Source: Basidiobolus meristosporus CBS 931.73 (lineage: Eukaryota > Basidiobolomycota > Basidiobolomycetes > Basidiobolales > Basidiobolaceae). Taken from it: a stretch of DNA of 64,000 bases. The stretch is taken from the NCBI GenBank assembly GCA_002104905.1, contig MCFE01000326.1, forward strand, positions 1 through 64,000, read 5' to 3'. Positions 34,690 to 45,789 of the stretch are shown here, one piece after another; within the stretch, counting starts at the first letter, position 1; the number at the start of each line of letters is the position of its first letter. A program made the position numbers and the translations under genes. Under the pieces are notes generated by a model. That model worked only from the letters and a program-made list of their open reading frames with translations, had not been told where the DNA came from and did no database searches.

Positions 34690-35749
34690 ACACTACTAAA
34701 TTATTGATGGAAGCCCTATTACCTGTTGCCCTAATGCCCTTATGTAGAATGAAACATGACATGAGAAGCTAGTGAAAACATGCCCAAATTGCCAAATCAA
34801 CCAAGACCAACCACAGAAAATTGCTGAACTCTTTCCCTTGGAGCCTGTAAGACCATTTGAAATATGGGGAATTGACTTTATTTGGAAGACTGCCAATCAC
34901 CAGGAAATGCAATCATTGGAGCATTGTAGCAAATGACCATGCCACTAAATGGCCGGTGACTAAAGCTGTGCCTATAGCCAGTGAACAAGAAGTTGCAAGT
35001 TTCATCTATCATGAGATCCTTATGAAATTTGGATGCCCTGTAGAGATTCTATATGATAGAGGTGCAAACTTTATGGCAAAGACATTGAGAGCTTACCTGG
35101 AAATGCAGCATATCAAACACTTGAAAACCTTGGCATGTCACCCCAGAACTAATAGAGTGACTGAATGGCTTAATGGATTATTTGGAAAAATGCTCTCCAA
35201 GTATGCAAATGGAGTTGTCAATAAATAGGATGAGTATAAAGACCAAGCACACTTTGCATGCAGAGTCATAGTACACAACACCACCTAGCAATTGCCATTT
35301 TGCTTAGTGTAAGGATGTGAACCAAGGATTCCAGGAGATCTCATACAACCAAAGCTTACCAACACCTTAGAAGATGAACTCAGTCAGCCAAGTAGACACC
35401 AGCAACTGGAACAAAGTTGTCAAGAGGCACAGAACAAAGTATCTCAAAGCACAGAAAAGATGAGGTAGAGATTTGATAAGACTATAGCACCAGAAGCATT
35501 GACAGTTGGGAACTTTTTTTGCTAAGAAACCACACTTGGAAGAAGTTTAAGCCACAATGGACAATTCCATTCAAGATCATCAGAAAATGTCCATTTGCAG
35601 CTTACCAACTAGTGGACAAACAAGGCAATATCCAGGAAGACTTGGTGCATAGGGACAGACTCAAGCTTGCAAGACTTGCTGATAATACTGAGCCATCAAG
35701 ATATTGGTATCACAAGAAAAGAGATTTGGGAGAACCCTCTCAACTTTAG
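34690..35749 (+). pseudogene. Gypsy-A integrase, broken
   Basis: The zinc region is recognisable as KTCPNCQINQDQ (about 34770-34805). The core starts at PFEIWGIDFIWKT (first Asp, about 34854-34890), and the second Asp lies in EILYDRGANF (35042-35070). The C-terminal frame 35519-35749 has FKPQWTIPFKIIRKC and QEDLVHRDRLK, the SH3-like tail of gypsy integrases. No chromodomain is seen. Several stops break it. Confidence 0.8.
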
Positions 35750-35750
35750 T

Positions 35751-36128
35751 AGGGGAGAATATTATGATCTGCCGCTTGAATGTTCAAATTAGATCAGTTT
35801 TTAGTCAGATCAATTAGTTACATGTTTAGCTTATCAGTTGATCAGTATTATCTATCAAGTCAGTAGAATTAGTCAGCAAATGAACCGGCAGATTCTTATC
35901 AGACAGAAATAAGTATATTAAGTAGAATCTTATTGGGTGATGATGATGCAGCCAAATGAGTCATCCACCACAGCCTACATTAGGAAATACAATTAGTCAG
36001 CAATTAATCTGGTAAAATATATATAAGGAGCTGCTGGAACCTCAATAAAGCTGAGTTCAAGATTTGGTGAATATAATATTACCTAAACTCACTACTCCTC
36101 TACAACTCTTATACCAGGACTTGTAACA
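35751..36128 (+). repeat. Gypsy-A polypurine tract and 3' LTR
   Basis: AGGGGAGAA (35751-35759) immediately precedes the LTR, which begins TATTATGATCTGCC (TG changed to TA) and ends ACTTGTAACA at 36128. Confidence 0.85.
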
Positions 36129-36284
36129 CAGTAGTAATGCTGGTATAAATGATGAAGAAAAGATACTCTGTCTGCTTTGCAGCTTATCAGACAAGTATGA
36201 GCCACTCATACTTTCTTTTGAAAGCAGTGAAGACAATTAGACTTTAGGCTATGTCAAAGAAAGACTTCTCCATGAAGAACCAGC
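36129..36284 (+). pseudogene. Copia-2 gag fragment
   Basis: It matches copia-2a at about 29430-29565 (the NAGVDD...EKI and SKEDFSMKN segments). It is trapped between the gypsy-A 3' LTR and the copia-2b 5' LTR. Confidence 0.8.
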
Positions 36285-36650
36285 TGAAATATTGGACTGT
36301 TTGGTATCATTCATCATCTAAAAACTTACTTAACAGTTCTAGACTAGTCTTGGTCACTGCATTACTTATTTGCAGCTCCAACTTTGCCAGTTTTTTACAT
36401 CTAAGATCTTATAATTATCCCCCTTTAATGAGGATCAAGTTAACCCTTTCTACCAAACATTATATACTAACCCTGAAGCTGTTACAGAATGCACCTGAAT
36501 GTTAAGAAACCCACCTTACTTGGTGTTACAGCTGTATTACTTCAACAAAGGTATAAATACTAATCCTCTTTATGAATAAACAACATTTTAACCAATATCA
36601 CTGTATGTTGGTTAGTTCCTTTTATCCAAATCACTACTTAAATTGCAACA
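36285..36650 (+). repeat. Copia-2b 5' LTR
   Basis: It runs from TGAAATATTGGAC to AATTGCAACA. GGTATAAATACTAATCC (about 36550) is the TATA region, with GAATAAAC downstream as a poly(A) signal. Confidence 0.9.
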
Positions 36651-36662
36651 GGTTATGAGCTC
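36651..36662 (+). other. Copia-2b primer-binding site
   Basis: GGTTATGAGCTC follows the LTR directly. It has one change from the initiator tRNA-Met anticodon-arm complement. Confidence 0.75.
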
Positions 36663-36686
36663 CAATTGCCTTAACCTATTCTAAAG

Positions 36687-37405
36687 ATGACTTCTACTAG
36701 CAAGCAGAACAATTCAAACATCTTACCTGTAATGGAGAGGTCTAATTAGAAGAACTACAGACTTTGGAGAATCAAGATGCAAGTCCACCTTAAGGAAAGA
36801 AAGCTTTGCAATATAGTAACAGGAAATGAAGTTGAGCCCAAAGGAACAGCAGAAGAAGTGGAGAAGTTTCAAGTATCAGTGTGCAAGATTCCTTCATTGG
36901 ACAAATCCTTGCTTCAAATACTGCAAAAGCAGCATGGGATTCCTTAGAGAAGATCTTTGGAGCAAAATCAGTATCAAGCAAGCTTTATCTAAAACAAAAG
37001 TTCTTCAACATCAGGAAGAAGCCAGATGATAACATGCCACAACTCATTACCAGATTGGAGGCCTCTGCAGAAGAACTTTACAGTATTAATGCTGGAGTAG
37101 AAGATGAAAAGAATATACACTCTCTGCTTTGCAGCCTACCAGACAAGTAGGAGCCACTCATACCTTCTTTCAAAATCAGAGAAGATAATTTGACTTTAGA
37201 CTATGTCAAATGAAGACTTCTCCATGAAGAACTCAGACATAATGCTCAAGCAGAAAAAATTGAATACATTGCTTCATTCAGCTCAGAGAGGCACACAGAA
37301 AAGAAGGGGAAGCAACAAAGCCAAAGAAAACCTGGTTGCTGTAGCTACTGTAAGAAGCCAGGACACTGGGCAAGAGAATGCAAGAAGAAACAAGTAAACA
37401 AAAAA
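36687..37405 (+). pseudogene. Copia-2b gag, broken
   Basis: ATG 36687 begins the gag, which stops after a few codons (AGC-to-TAG type change). The frame 36881-37150 keeps the capsid-like FIGQILASNTAKAAWDSLEKIF. The zinc knuckle (about 37343-37390) reads CSYCKKPGHWARECKKK, intact as C-x2-C-x4-H-x4-C. Confidence 0.85.
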
Positions 37406-37465
37406 CAGAAAATAGAGCAGGCAAACCATATAACTACTGATGAACAGTTATTTAAAACTGTACAG

Positions 37466-39000
37466 GTGAGTGCAAGTAACCAAAGTAATGATTGGTATAT
37501 TGACTCTGGAGCATCACAGCATATTTGTAGTATAAAGGAGTGGATCAGCAACTCAAAGACTATTCCCATAAGAAAGGTTTATCTGGGAGACAACCCTGCA
37601 CTGGAAGCTACCGCCAATGGGTCTATACTACTAAATATGAGTGATATCTCAGGGGCTACAGCAGCTAAGCTGACTGACGTACTCTACATCCATGGAATAG
37701 CTAAGAACCTACCCCCAGTCAGTAAAGCAACTACTCAGGGACTGAAATTTGCTTTTACTAAGCTGAACTGCTCAATATTGAGTGAAAATGGACAAAAACT
37801 AGCTTTAGGGTTCAGAGTTTATATTATTTACAAGTTACAATGCCAGATCATTGTATCTAAGTATGCCTACATTGCTGAAACTGATGAAACTAACTGGAAG
37901 ATGTGGCATAGGAGGCAAAGACACATTGGGGAGTAGAAAATGAGCCAATTGATTCAAAATGAGCTTTTTTAGGCCTAAGTTACTCAATTCTGATCAAAAG
38001 GGTGTCTGTAATAGATGTTCATATGGCAAACAAGCTAGGCAATGCTTCAGGAGCTCAGGAGGCATCAACACCACCTAAATATTGACTATTGTACAATCAG
38101 ACATATGTGGGCCCAGGGGAACACTGTCCTTTGGAGTCAAGAGATACTTTATGATGTTTATTGATGACAAGACAAGATATTCATAGATGTACTTCCCCAA
38201 CATAAAGGATGAGACTTTAGAGACATTTAAACACTTCAAGAACATGGCTGAAAGACAAACTGGGTGTAAATTGAGCATACCTAAAAGTGACAATGGAGGG
38301 GAGTACTGGTCAAAGAAGTTTGCAAAGTACTACACATCTACTGGTATAATTCAGCACACCACTGTTCCACATATGCCACAGCAAAGTGGGGTAGCAGAAT
38401 GTGCAAATAGAGCAATAATAGAGACAGGAAGATCTATGCTAAATGAGAAGGGAATAGACCACTAATATTGGGCTGAGTCCATTGCTACTGTAGTATACAT
38501 CAAGAATAGATGGCCACCAATAGCACTACAGGATTCTACACCCTTTAAAAAGAATACAGGTTAAAACCCAGACCTCCAGCACCTCTGGATCTTTGGCAGT
38601 GATGTCTTTTATCACATCTCTGACAAAACATGCTCAAAGCTGGAACCAAAGAGTAGAAAAGGGATCTTTCTTGGTTATTGTGATGATACTAAAGGGTATT
38701 GAGTGTATAAAGGCTAAATTCAGTAGCTGATCTAGAGCAGGGACATTGTATCTGAGGAGAATTCAGATCAGAAGGTCACAGAAATCATTGGCCGGCTGCC
38801 TAATGATGCAATTAACTCTGATGATCAAGATATGTACTCAATTCTGCCACATACAGAAGATATTTCTGCCAGTTCCAGATCAGAGCAGATTACTCCAGTT
38901 GGGCAATCTATCAGGATAAGAAATGCCCCTGGATCCTGGTGGCAGACATCCAATGACCATGAAGAAGCTTATTTTGCCTAATGTGCAAAACCTCAGAATC
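37466..39000 (+). pseudogene. Copia-2b protease-integrase, broken
   Basis: The frame 37466-37936 has the intact active site WYIDSGASQHI and the LYIHGIAKNL block. The zinc region W.RRQRHIG...CS.GK is interrupted by a stop at 37936. The integrase core holds ICGP (about 38103-38114), FIDDKTRY, SDNGGEYWSKKF (about 38287-38325) and, unusually for this window, the third acidic residue in QQSGVAECANRAIIE (about 38380-38425). Stops near 38463 and 38563 break it. Confidence 0.9.
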
Positions 39001-39074
39001 TAGAACAGGCAATGAAAAGTCCCAATGCTACTATATGGCAACAAGTCTACAAGATCAAGATAACCGCAAAAGGA

Positions 39075-39418
39075 TACCTTTACTCCAGCACCCCAGAAGG
39101 TCCAGGCTTTTTTCAAGGAATTATCAGACATATTTCCGGATGAGTTGTAAGCCTAGTACCAATCAGAGATGTGGATCATGCCATTGACACAGGAGATTGC
39201 TCTCCAGTGAGCAAGACACCTTACAGAATGAGTCCATTGGAATTGGAAGAGATGAAGAGAAAATAAATCAGTCATCGGAGAAAGGATATATCATACCAAG
39301 TAAGTCAACTCAGGGAGCACCAGTCATCATTATAAAACAGAAGGATGGAACACTTAGCATGATCATTGACTACATAGCCCTCAACTCAGTCACTGCAAAG
39401 AAGAAGTACCCCTTCAAT
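39075..39418 (+). pseudogene. Gypsy-type RT patch inside copia-2b pol
   Basis: This 344-bp piece aligns with gypsy-A at about 33165-33515, including AAGGTCCAG, the AGCAAGACACC/RMSP block, and the frame with KGYIIPSKSTQGAPVIIIKQ and MIIDYIALNSVT, a typical Ty3/gypsy RT N-terminal region. Copia-2 sequence lies on both sides in the same orientation: KIKIT before, and the YFLGIEMKFETPTQKIVLNQ-type block after. The copia YVDD region is missing. Confidence 0.85.
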
Positions 39419-39429
39419 TAGAATTAGAC

Positions 39430-40343
39430 AAAATCAGATCACATCAGTAAGTCTGAGATGAGAGATCATGGAAAACTGAGCTATTTTCCTGGAATTGAAA
39501 TGAAATTTGAAACACCTACACAGAAAATTGTGCTGAATCAGTCTGAGTATTTCAGGGATAGTCTTAGATGCTTCAGAATGGATATTTGCAAACCTGTAAC
39601 TATCCCTATGAGCATTAATAAAAATTGAGCAAATTTCAGTCAGCTTTAGATGAAAATATCTCAAATATAGACCAAAACTATCCCTATCAATCATTGGTTG
39701 GTAACCTGATGTACATGATGGTGTCTACATGTCCAGATATTGCAGTGGCTGTTAGAATAGTCAGTCTACTCATGCAGAATTATCAGTCAGATCAAATCAC
39801 AGTAGTTAGGTGGATGTTAGGATATCTACAAGGTTCCTTAAGTATGGTACTGCAATACTCTGGAGCAGGTAATAGGCAAATATTTGATGATTATAGTGAT
39901 TCAGATTGGGGTAGGGATCTGACTGATGGATACTCTGCTATTAGGTATGTATTTCTTTATGCTGGCACAATTATTACTTGGAATTGCAAAAAACAATCAA
40001 GTGTAGCCCTATCTGCAACTCAAGCTGAATATATGGCTGCTTGCCAAGCAACTAAGGATGCTATATGGCTACAGAAATTATTCTAAGACTTGGGCTTTAA
40101 TTCAGGTGAGCTAAGATGTATATACAAAGATAATCACAGTTGTATTTCATCAGCTAGGAATCCTACTAATGATGCCAGAACTATGCACATAGATATAGGA
40201 CACCACTTTGTGAGGGAAGACATAGAAAATCACCTAATAGAGTTAGTTTGCTGTCCAACTGACAAAATGGTAACAGATATATTGACAAAACCACTAGTTA
40301 GACCACACCTTGAGAATATCAGAGAGGAATTAGGATTAAGAAA
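39430..40343 (+). pseudogene. Copia-2b RT C-terminus and RNase H
   Basis: It starts with MRDHGKLSYFPGIEMKF. The frame 39625-40086 has PYQSLVGNLMYMMVSTCPDI, SDSDWGRDLTDGYS, and LSATQAEYMAACQATKDAIW, the RNase H core of copia. The next frame (40090-40443) has HIDIGHHFVRE and TDILTKPLVRPH. Only one stop (40084) separates the two, so this is one of the better-kept regions. Confidence 0.9.
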
Positions 40344-40353
40344 CTATTTGGCT

Positions 40354-40731
40354 GAGGGGGAAGGTTGGAGTATTGGACTATTTGGTATCATTCAGCAGCT
40401 AAAAGCTCATTTAACAAATCTAGGTCAGTCTTGGTCATTGTAGAACTAATATGATGCCCTAACCTTGCTGGTTTCTTCAGATCCATGCTCCCATGATTAT
40501 TCCCCTATAGTCAAGATCATATTAACACTTATTACCAAATGTTATGTGCTAACCCTGAAACTGTTGCAGAAAGCTCCTGAATGTTGACAAACCTACCTTA
40601 TTAAGTGTCTAGGCTCTATTACTTCCACAAAGGTATAAAAACAGATCCTGTTTATGATAAACCACAGTTCAACTATAATGACTGTTTTTTGATAAGTCCC
40701 ATATAATCAAGTCACTTCTTGAATTTCAACA
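40354..40731 (+). repeat. Copia-2b polypurine tract and 3' LTR
   Basis: GAGGGGGAAGG (40354-40364) precedes the LTR, which runs from TGGAGTATTGG (40366) to GAATTTCAACA (40731). Confidence 0.9.
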
Positions 40732-40852
40732 GATACACTATCACCTCCTACATCTGCATGCTTTGAGTGGCTATTGTCTCCTTTTCACACTCCTTACTTC
40801 CTGACCCAACTGTTTCTCTTTCTTATTATGCTTACAATCTGTGATATTTTTG

Positions 40853-42568
40853 TTAAAACTTCAGCTGTGCCACAATTGCCAACTGTTTTGACCTCAACAA
40901 GTCCCTATACCCTATACTAGCATAAAGTCCAGCCTCAAACACAACAAGTAACTCCATTAAAATCCACTGCTTAAGAAGTATCTCTGCTGTGATGCTCTGT
41001 TTCCAAGACTTTGGTAAGAAATCAGCAGCTTTATGCCACTATTCATTCACTGGTTCCCATACAGCCTGGTTTTCACCCAGAACTGTAAGGTATATCCCCT
41101 CATCTGCCAGTTTTTGCAATTAATCATTGCAATAGCCAAGTGCTTTTTCTTGAGTACTGCTCTTGATAAGATTCAGTCTGTTAAAGGCTTACAGTGCTAT
41201 TTGCAAGAACTGCAGCTTTTTCTAGCACTACCCTGTCTCTGGAGTGTGTAGATGTTTCTCTCTTTTTCCTTTCTGTTATCTCTGTCAGGTCTTTCACTAC
41301 TGCTTTGTCTGAGTTCTTCTTGTATTGAACAATGTTTTCTCCTTCATATATACTGCACTGATGGTATGGTTTGGCCTGCTTGTCCTTTGCTGGCACTCTG
41401 CAGGCAACCAGATGCTTCTTTTCTGCTTGTTTCAAGCTCTCAGCCCATACTGTGGTGAGCACCTGAGGTAGCCACTTGTTTATATCACTGCTAGGTCCTT
41501 CACTACTATTTTGGCAAAGTGCTTTTTTAATATACTACACTTATTCCTTGGAAAATGCTGTGCTGAGGTATCTGTATATGCCTGCTTTTCCCATATTGCA
41601 CTCTTCCAGCTACCTGATGTATCTTTGAAACTTGTTTGGAGCTTTTGACCATGCTTATAACTGGCACTTGAGGAAGCCACTTGCTTTTAGCCATTGCACC
41701 CTTGTACTTTTGCCTTGGATAGTATCTGCTATTCTTGAGATATTTTGGTAGCATACTAATGCCGGCCCAAAATCTGTTTGCCTGTTTTTAATCCAGAACA
41801 ATGCAGATGGAGCAAGTCAAGTGCATTGTACTTGGCCTAGAGTTCCTGATGGTCCCATGGTATACCAGCCTTAAGGTTGTGGTGTGCTACACTTCTATTA
41901 GCATCTTGAATATTAGCCCACTCTTCATTATTGCACTCAGCAGCTTTGCAAATCTTTAATGTTTTTTGATTTTTAGGCTTAAGTACAAATACTTCATTTT
42001 CTCCATCCCTTGCTGTGATAAGTTTTTCTGTGGGATTTATCTTGTGTTGTCTTAGACTTTGGGCACTGTTGTTATATTTCAAAGACTGTATGATGTTTTT
42101 CTGCGCTTACATTGGAAATGGCTCAGTTCCTGGCTGTGATGTTCAACATCCTGAGTTCCTGCTTTCTCTGGGCCATTGCATCTATCCTATCAGCAACTGT
42201 ACCAATTTGCCTCATTAATGCTTTGGTATAGGCTAACAACATACTTCCTGATTCAGTTGGTGCTGATGTTATGATGGCCACTTGCTTGTCTTCAACTGAA
42301 GGGACTGCTATTGCTACATTATTATCTGCCTCAGCATTCTGGTTAGCTTGCGGCTCTGCAGAGATTCCTAATTGCCTACTTGACTGAGAGCCTAAGGAGT
42401 CAGCAGTATTTCCTTCAGTGGGGATACTGTCCTCAGGACCTTTTTGGTTGTAGCCCTACTTGTTGCACTGAGTTTCTTCGCCAGCTGCTGTCCAACCGTT
42501 CTTCTGCTGTTGTCAGTGGTAGAGTCTGGCTGAGAACCAGACAGCTCTGCTTTATTTTTTGGTGGCAT
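40853..42568 (-). pseudogene. Plavaka-associated divergent gene, copy C
   Basis: This is the same unknown family as 15197-18408. The start is ATG 42568 (MPPKNKAELSGSQPD), and the first 50 codons are open. The middle keeps ECNNEEWANIQDANRS and IPWDHQEL (about 41830-41940), then a KSSKQ..K..AAGR-type repeat and LKQAEKKHLVACRVPAKDKQAK (41385-41440). The C-terminus has EPVNE.WHKAADF and MELLVVFEAGLYASIG (40900-41060). The coiled-coil region is partly deleted near 42165. Several frameshifts are present. Confidence 0.7.
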
Positions 42569-42788
42569 ACAAATGGAAGTGAGTCAAACCAAAGGGAAAT
42601 GGTGTCACATATTCATCTGTATGTGGTGCCTCAAATTTACTATAATGCTTACTTTGGTGGGTCATCACTGAATCTTATATTTATGTTGGTGCATTGTGAC
42701 AAATACAAGGCTGTCTTAAATTCACATGAGTATTGACAAAGTAGTGATATAATAGTGGTACATTGTTGAGTGTCAAACTGTTATACCC
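42569..42788. promoter_or_regulatory. Divergent promoter region, copy C
   Basis: The 220-bp spacer lies between the two divergent ATGs and has a single copy of the element that is duplicated in copy B. Conserved blocks include GTATGTGGTGCC and GTGGGTCATCACTGAATCTT. Confidence 0.55.
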
Positions 42789-45290
42789 ATGGTCAAGGTT
42801 ACTTTGATTCAACACCATACAACAGGAGAAAAAGACCATGTGGCTATGGTAGCAAGCCTTGCACCCTTGAAGCATGAAGACAGCATAGAAAAGTATCACA
42901 AGGGTCACAGCCAGTTTCTGCAACACAAGTCATATTTGACTATTCAGCAGCCACTACCATACCAACAATATCTTGCTGTCACATGATACTTCTAAGTGGT
43001 ACCCAGATGCACTTGCCCCCTTGCGCAAACTGAGTCAGGTGAGTTTGTGACACCTTTAAGCTCACCCCAGCCTTCTGAATATGGTACACAGAGCAATAGC
43101 TCTGAAGAAGCAGGATCACTGATGGACTGTGAGCCTATTGTCTCTACCAATAGTACCCTGCATGAGCCTGGCAAAATCCTGTTGTGCAATGAGACAACAC
43201 CTGCTAAAGAAAAATGCGAAGGATACTTTATGGAGTCAGGTGAGCCCAGTAATCCATCTATGGTGAATAATGTGATGTTGTGGCTTGAGAAGTTACATGT
43301 TCCTGTTAATATCTGTAATGGGGGCTTTGAGGATTTGCCACTACCTCTTGCTAAAATCATCCCAGGATGCAACTTACCATGCACATGGTTTAAATGGACA
43401 ACTGTTGTGCACTCCAGATATATTCCAGTAATACCAAGTCTAAACAAGCTCATGCAGTCTGACAAATATTGTGAAGCTATAAAGTCTCACACTCAGTATC
43501 AATCAAGTGCAAACATGTTGGACGCACTTGATGGCAAACATTACAAACAGCTAGGAAGCAAGGGCTAGTTTTAAGGTATGTATGACAATCCCTTTGCCTT
43601 GACACATAATAATTTCTTATTAAACAAGTACTCTACCAGTGGATCCTGCTGGCCACTAATTCTTATCAGCCTGAATCTGCCACCTATCTTATGGTATCTA
43701 AGCAGAAATATATTGGTAGTTTCAATGTTATCTGGGTCTAAGCCACTGTCTAACCTGGATAGCTAGCTGTATCCATTGCTGGATGAATTCTGTATGCTTT
43801 CTAGCAGGATAGCATTAAATGGCTGTCATGTCAATGTGCAAATTATTATTTGCATTGGAGATACCCAAGCCATCAGCAGCAATGCTTTTCTTGGCACAAT
43901 GGAAAGTATTGCTGTCACATATGTGAGGTCCAGGAGACTTACTCCATAACTCTCACACATTGTTGTTACCCAAACACCAACACCAAGCACATATCTTTCC
44001 ACAAAGAGAACATACCAATGTCAGCATGCAGTTGCAGCAAAGTTGGCAGGCTATAAGTCATTGCTTGGATTATGGTATTAATTGGAGATCAGAGATACCT
44101 AAGATAGAGGGTATCTGTAAGAACAAAAGCTTTCCACTGAGAGTAATGCATTTGCTTTTTAACAATATGCCTATGCTGCTAACCAAGTTGCTCAGGAGAC
44201 ATTTCAAACTAAATGAGCCCTTTCAGATACTGGAGAAATTTCAAAGAATTGCAAGATATCACACAGCATCCGCTACCTTAAGTGCCTCTTGTGGGCTTCA
44301 ATCAACATTCATATATGTATGCAACAATACAAGCGCAAGGACTAGATGAACTGGATACATATTTATTCAAGTGGCTTTCTGTAGCCATTTCTACATTGGA
44401 AGCATTGTGAATCACATGTGAACATTGTAGGAATATTCATCCATAAGCAGATCACCAATGTCAACTTGACACATCTACAGCATTTGTGCCAAGAGTTTGT
44501 GATGAGATTTGAGTGGCTCTACTACAAACTTAAAGCAGAATGCATAGATCTCTGCAGCAACTGTATCTATTTGCTACTCCATCTTGCTTAGTCTGTAAGA
44601 ATATGGGTCCTTGCTTCACCTTTTGGGATTTTCCTATGGAGCAGATATGGGGAGACAGGAAGACAAGTCAAGTTGCAGGTACTACTGTATCCCAATCTCA
44701 TCTAGAATACTACCTTCAAATCTGTGAGGGATGTGATGAGTTGGCAAATGGAGGACTACCAGGAAGAGTTGGAAATACTGAGGGCAGATGTTCACATGGA
44801 GGCACCTATGTATATGACATCAGAAGCTAAGCAGCCCCAATGCATGAGTATTCAGTTAAGTAATGCACTGTTGGGTTGAGTGCAACAAGCAACTAATTCA
44901 TATTAGGAAATTTCTACCAGACTATGCCAGGTTTCTCTTGGTCACAAGCCCATTTCTATACCATTCAGTAAGGAACTCACACAAACAAGAGCCAGAGTGC
45001 ACCTATAAGGGGGACTAGAATCCAACAGGAAGAAGGAATATATTGGCTAAATGCCAAGAGGTTGTTTGCGGATAATCAGGAGGTCTTCATGACAGAGGTG
45101 GCAGGAACCAAGCATATGTTTGCAAGATGTATATGTAACCAGCAATAAAAGGTATATGGCAATTTTGCAGGTATCACACTAAAAAGCTGTAAAGTGAAGG
45201 TGATAGCACTATATCCATTGCGGCAGGTGTACATGTTTGTGGAGGTTAGGAAGTAGGAGGTCATAGTATTTTTTGCCTTGAGCTATATGT
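42789..45290 (+). pseudogene. Tnp2/Plavaka transposase, copy C, broken
   Basis: The start is ATG 42789. The frame 42996-43568 holds the acidic segment, then GGFEDLPLPLAKIIPGCNLP (in frame here, unlike copy B). About 150 bp is deleted relative to copy B, removing the CVNSCMAF..CPNC block. Later parts are NNFLLNKYSTSGSCWPLILI (43607-43667), HNGKYCCHICEVQE (about 43902-43940, a zinc-type Cys/His block best kept here), and GPCFTFWDFPMEQ near 44605-44645. A TAA follows near 44855, at the same place as in copies A and B. Confidence 0.85.
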
Positions 45291-45789
45291 GGAATACCCT
45301 AGGTAGTAGTGAGTAAACAAATAGGGGGGGTGATTCTACAGCGCAATATGTGAATTGCTCAAGGGGAGGTAGAAAAGGAAATACCATCTGGTAAATTAGT
45401 ATGGTAGCATTATACAGAATTAGCTGTAGGCTGTCACACCACTGATATAGTACTATCAGAGGCCTGTAAAGAGGCCATCTATAATCATTAGGTTTTTTCC
45501 CATTTAAGGCAATTAGATATACTGGCAGGTAAGAACAGCTCAAATAGCTCCAGAGCACACTGAGACCACAACAATGCCATGCCAGTTTTTGCAAAACACT
45601 GTACAAAAACTGTTATATATTTTAACTTTTTTTGACTTTAAATTAGTTGAGGGCCATTGTGATCCTGTTGCAAGATCATGTAGATGATCATTAATTCCAA
45701 GCTACTGGTACTATTGAGTTGTGCAGCAGGATCTTGACTGCTGATCTGCATTGTATCTACCTGTAGGACCAAATTATTTTTTCATAGGG

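Larger units (their letters stand above)
31758..36128 (+). mobile_element. Ty3/gypsy element gypsy-A with both LTRs
   Basis: The LTRs are at 31758-32125 (368 bp) and 35760-36128 (369 bp), differing at roughly one base in eight by eye. The order is gag, protease, RT, RNase H, integrase, as in Metaviridae. The flanks do not match (TGTGC and CAGTA), and the copia-2 sequence on the left (RT) is not continuous with that on the right (gag), so recombination has occurred. All genes are broken. Confidence 0.9.
36285..40731 (+). mobile_element. Ty1/copia element copia-2b with both LTRs and a gypsy patch
   Basis: The LTRs are 36285-36650 and 40366-40731, both 366 bp. Gag, protease, integrase and RNase H are of copia-2 type, but 39075-39418 inside pol is gypsy RT sequence. 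The flanks CCAGC and GATAC do not match, and the right flank is Plavaka copy C. All genes are broken. Confidence 0.9.
40732..45789 (+). mobile_element. Plavaka/CACTA-like DNA transposon copy C, left end missing
   Basis: It holds the accessory gene (minus) and the transposase (plus) in the same divergent layout as copy B. The right end ATTTTTTCATAGGG closes at 45789. About 230 bp of the left end is lost at the copia-2b 3' LTR. No LTR interrupts this copy, which makes it the best guide to the ancestral gene layout. Confidence 0.9.
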
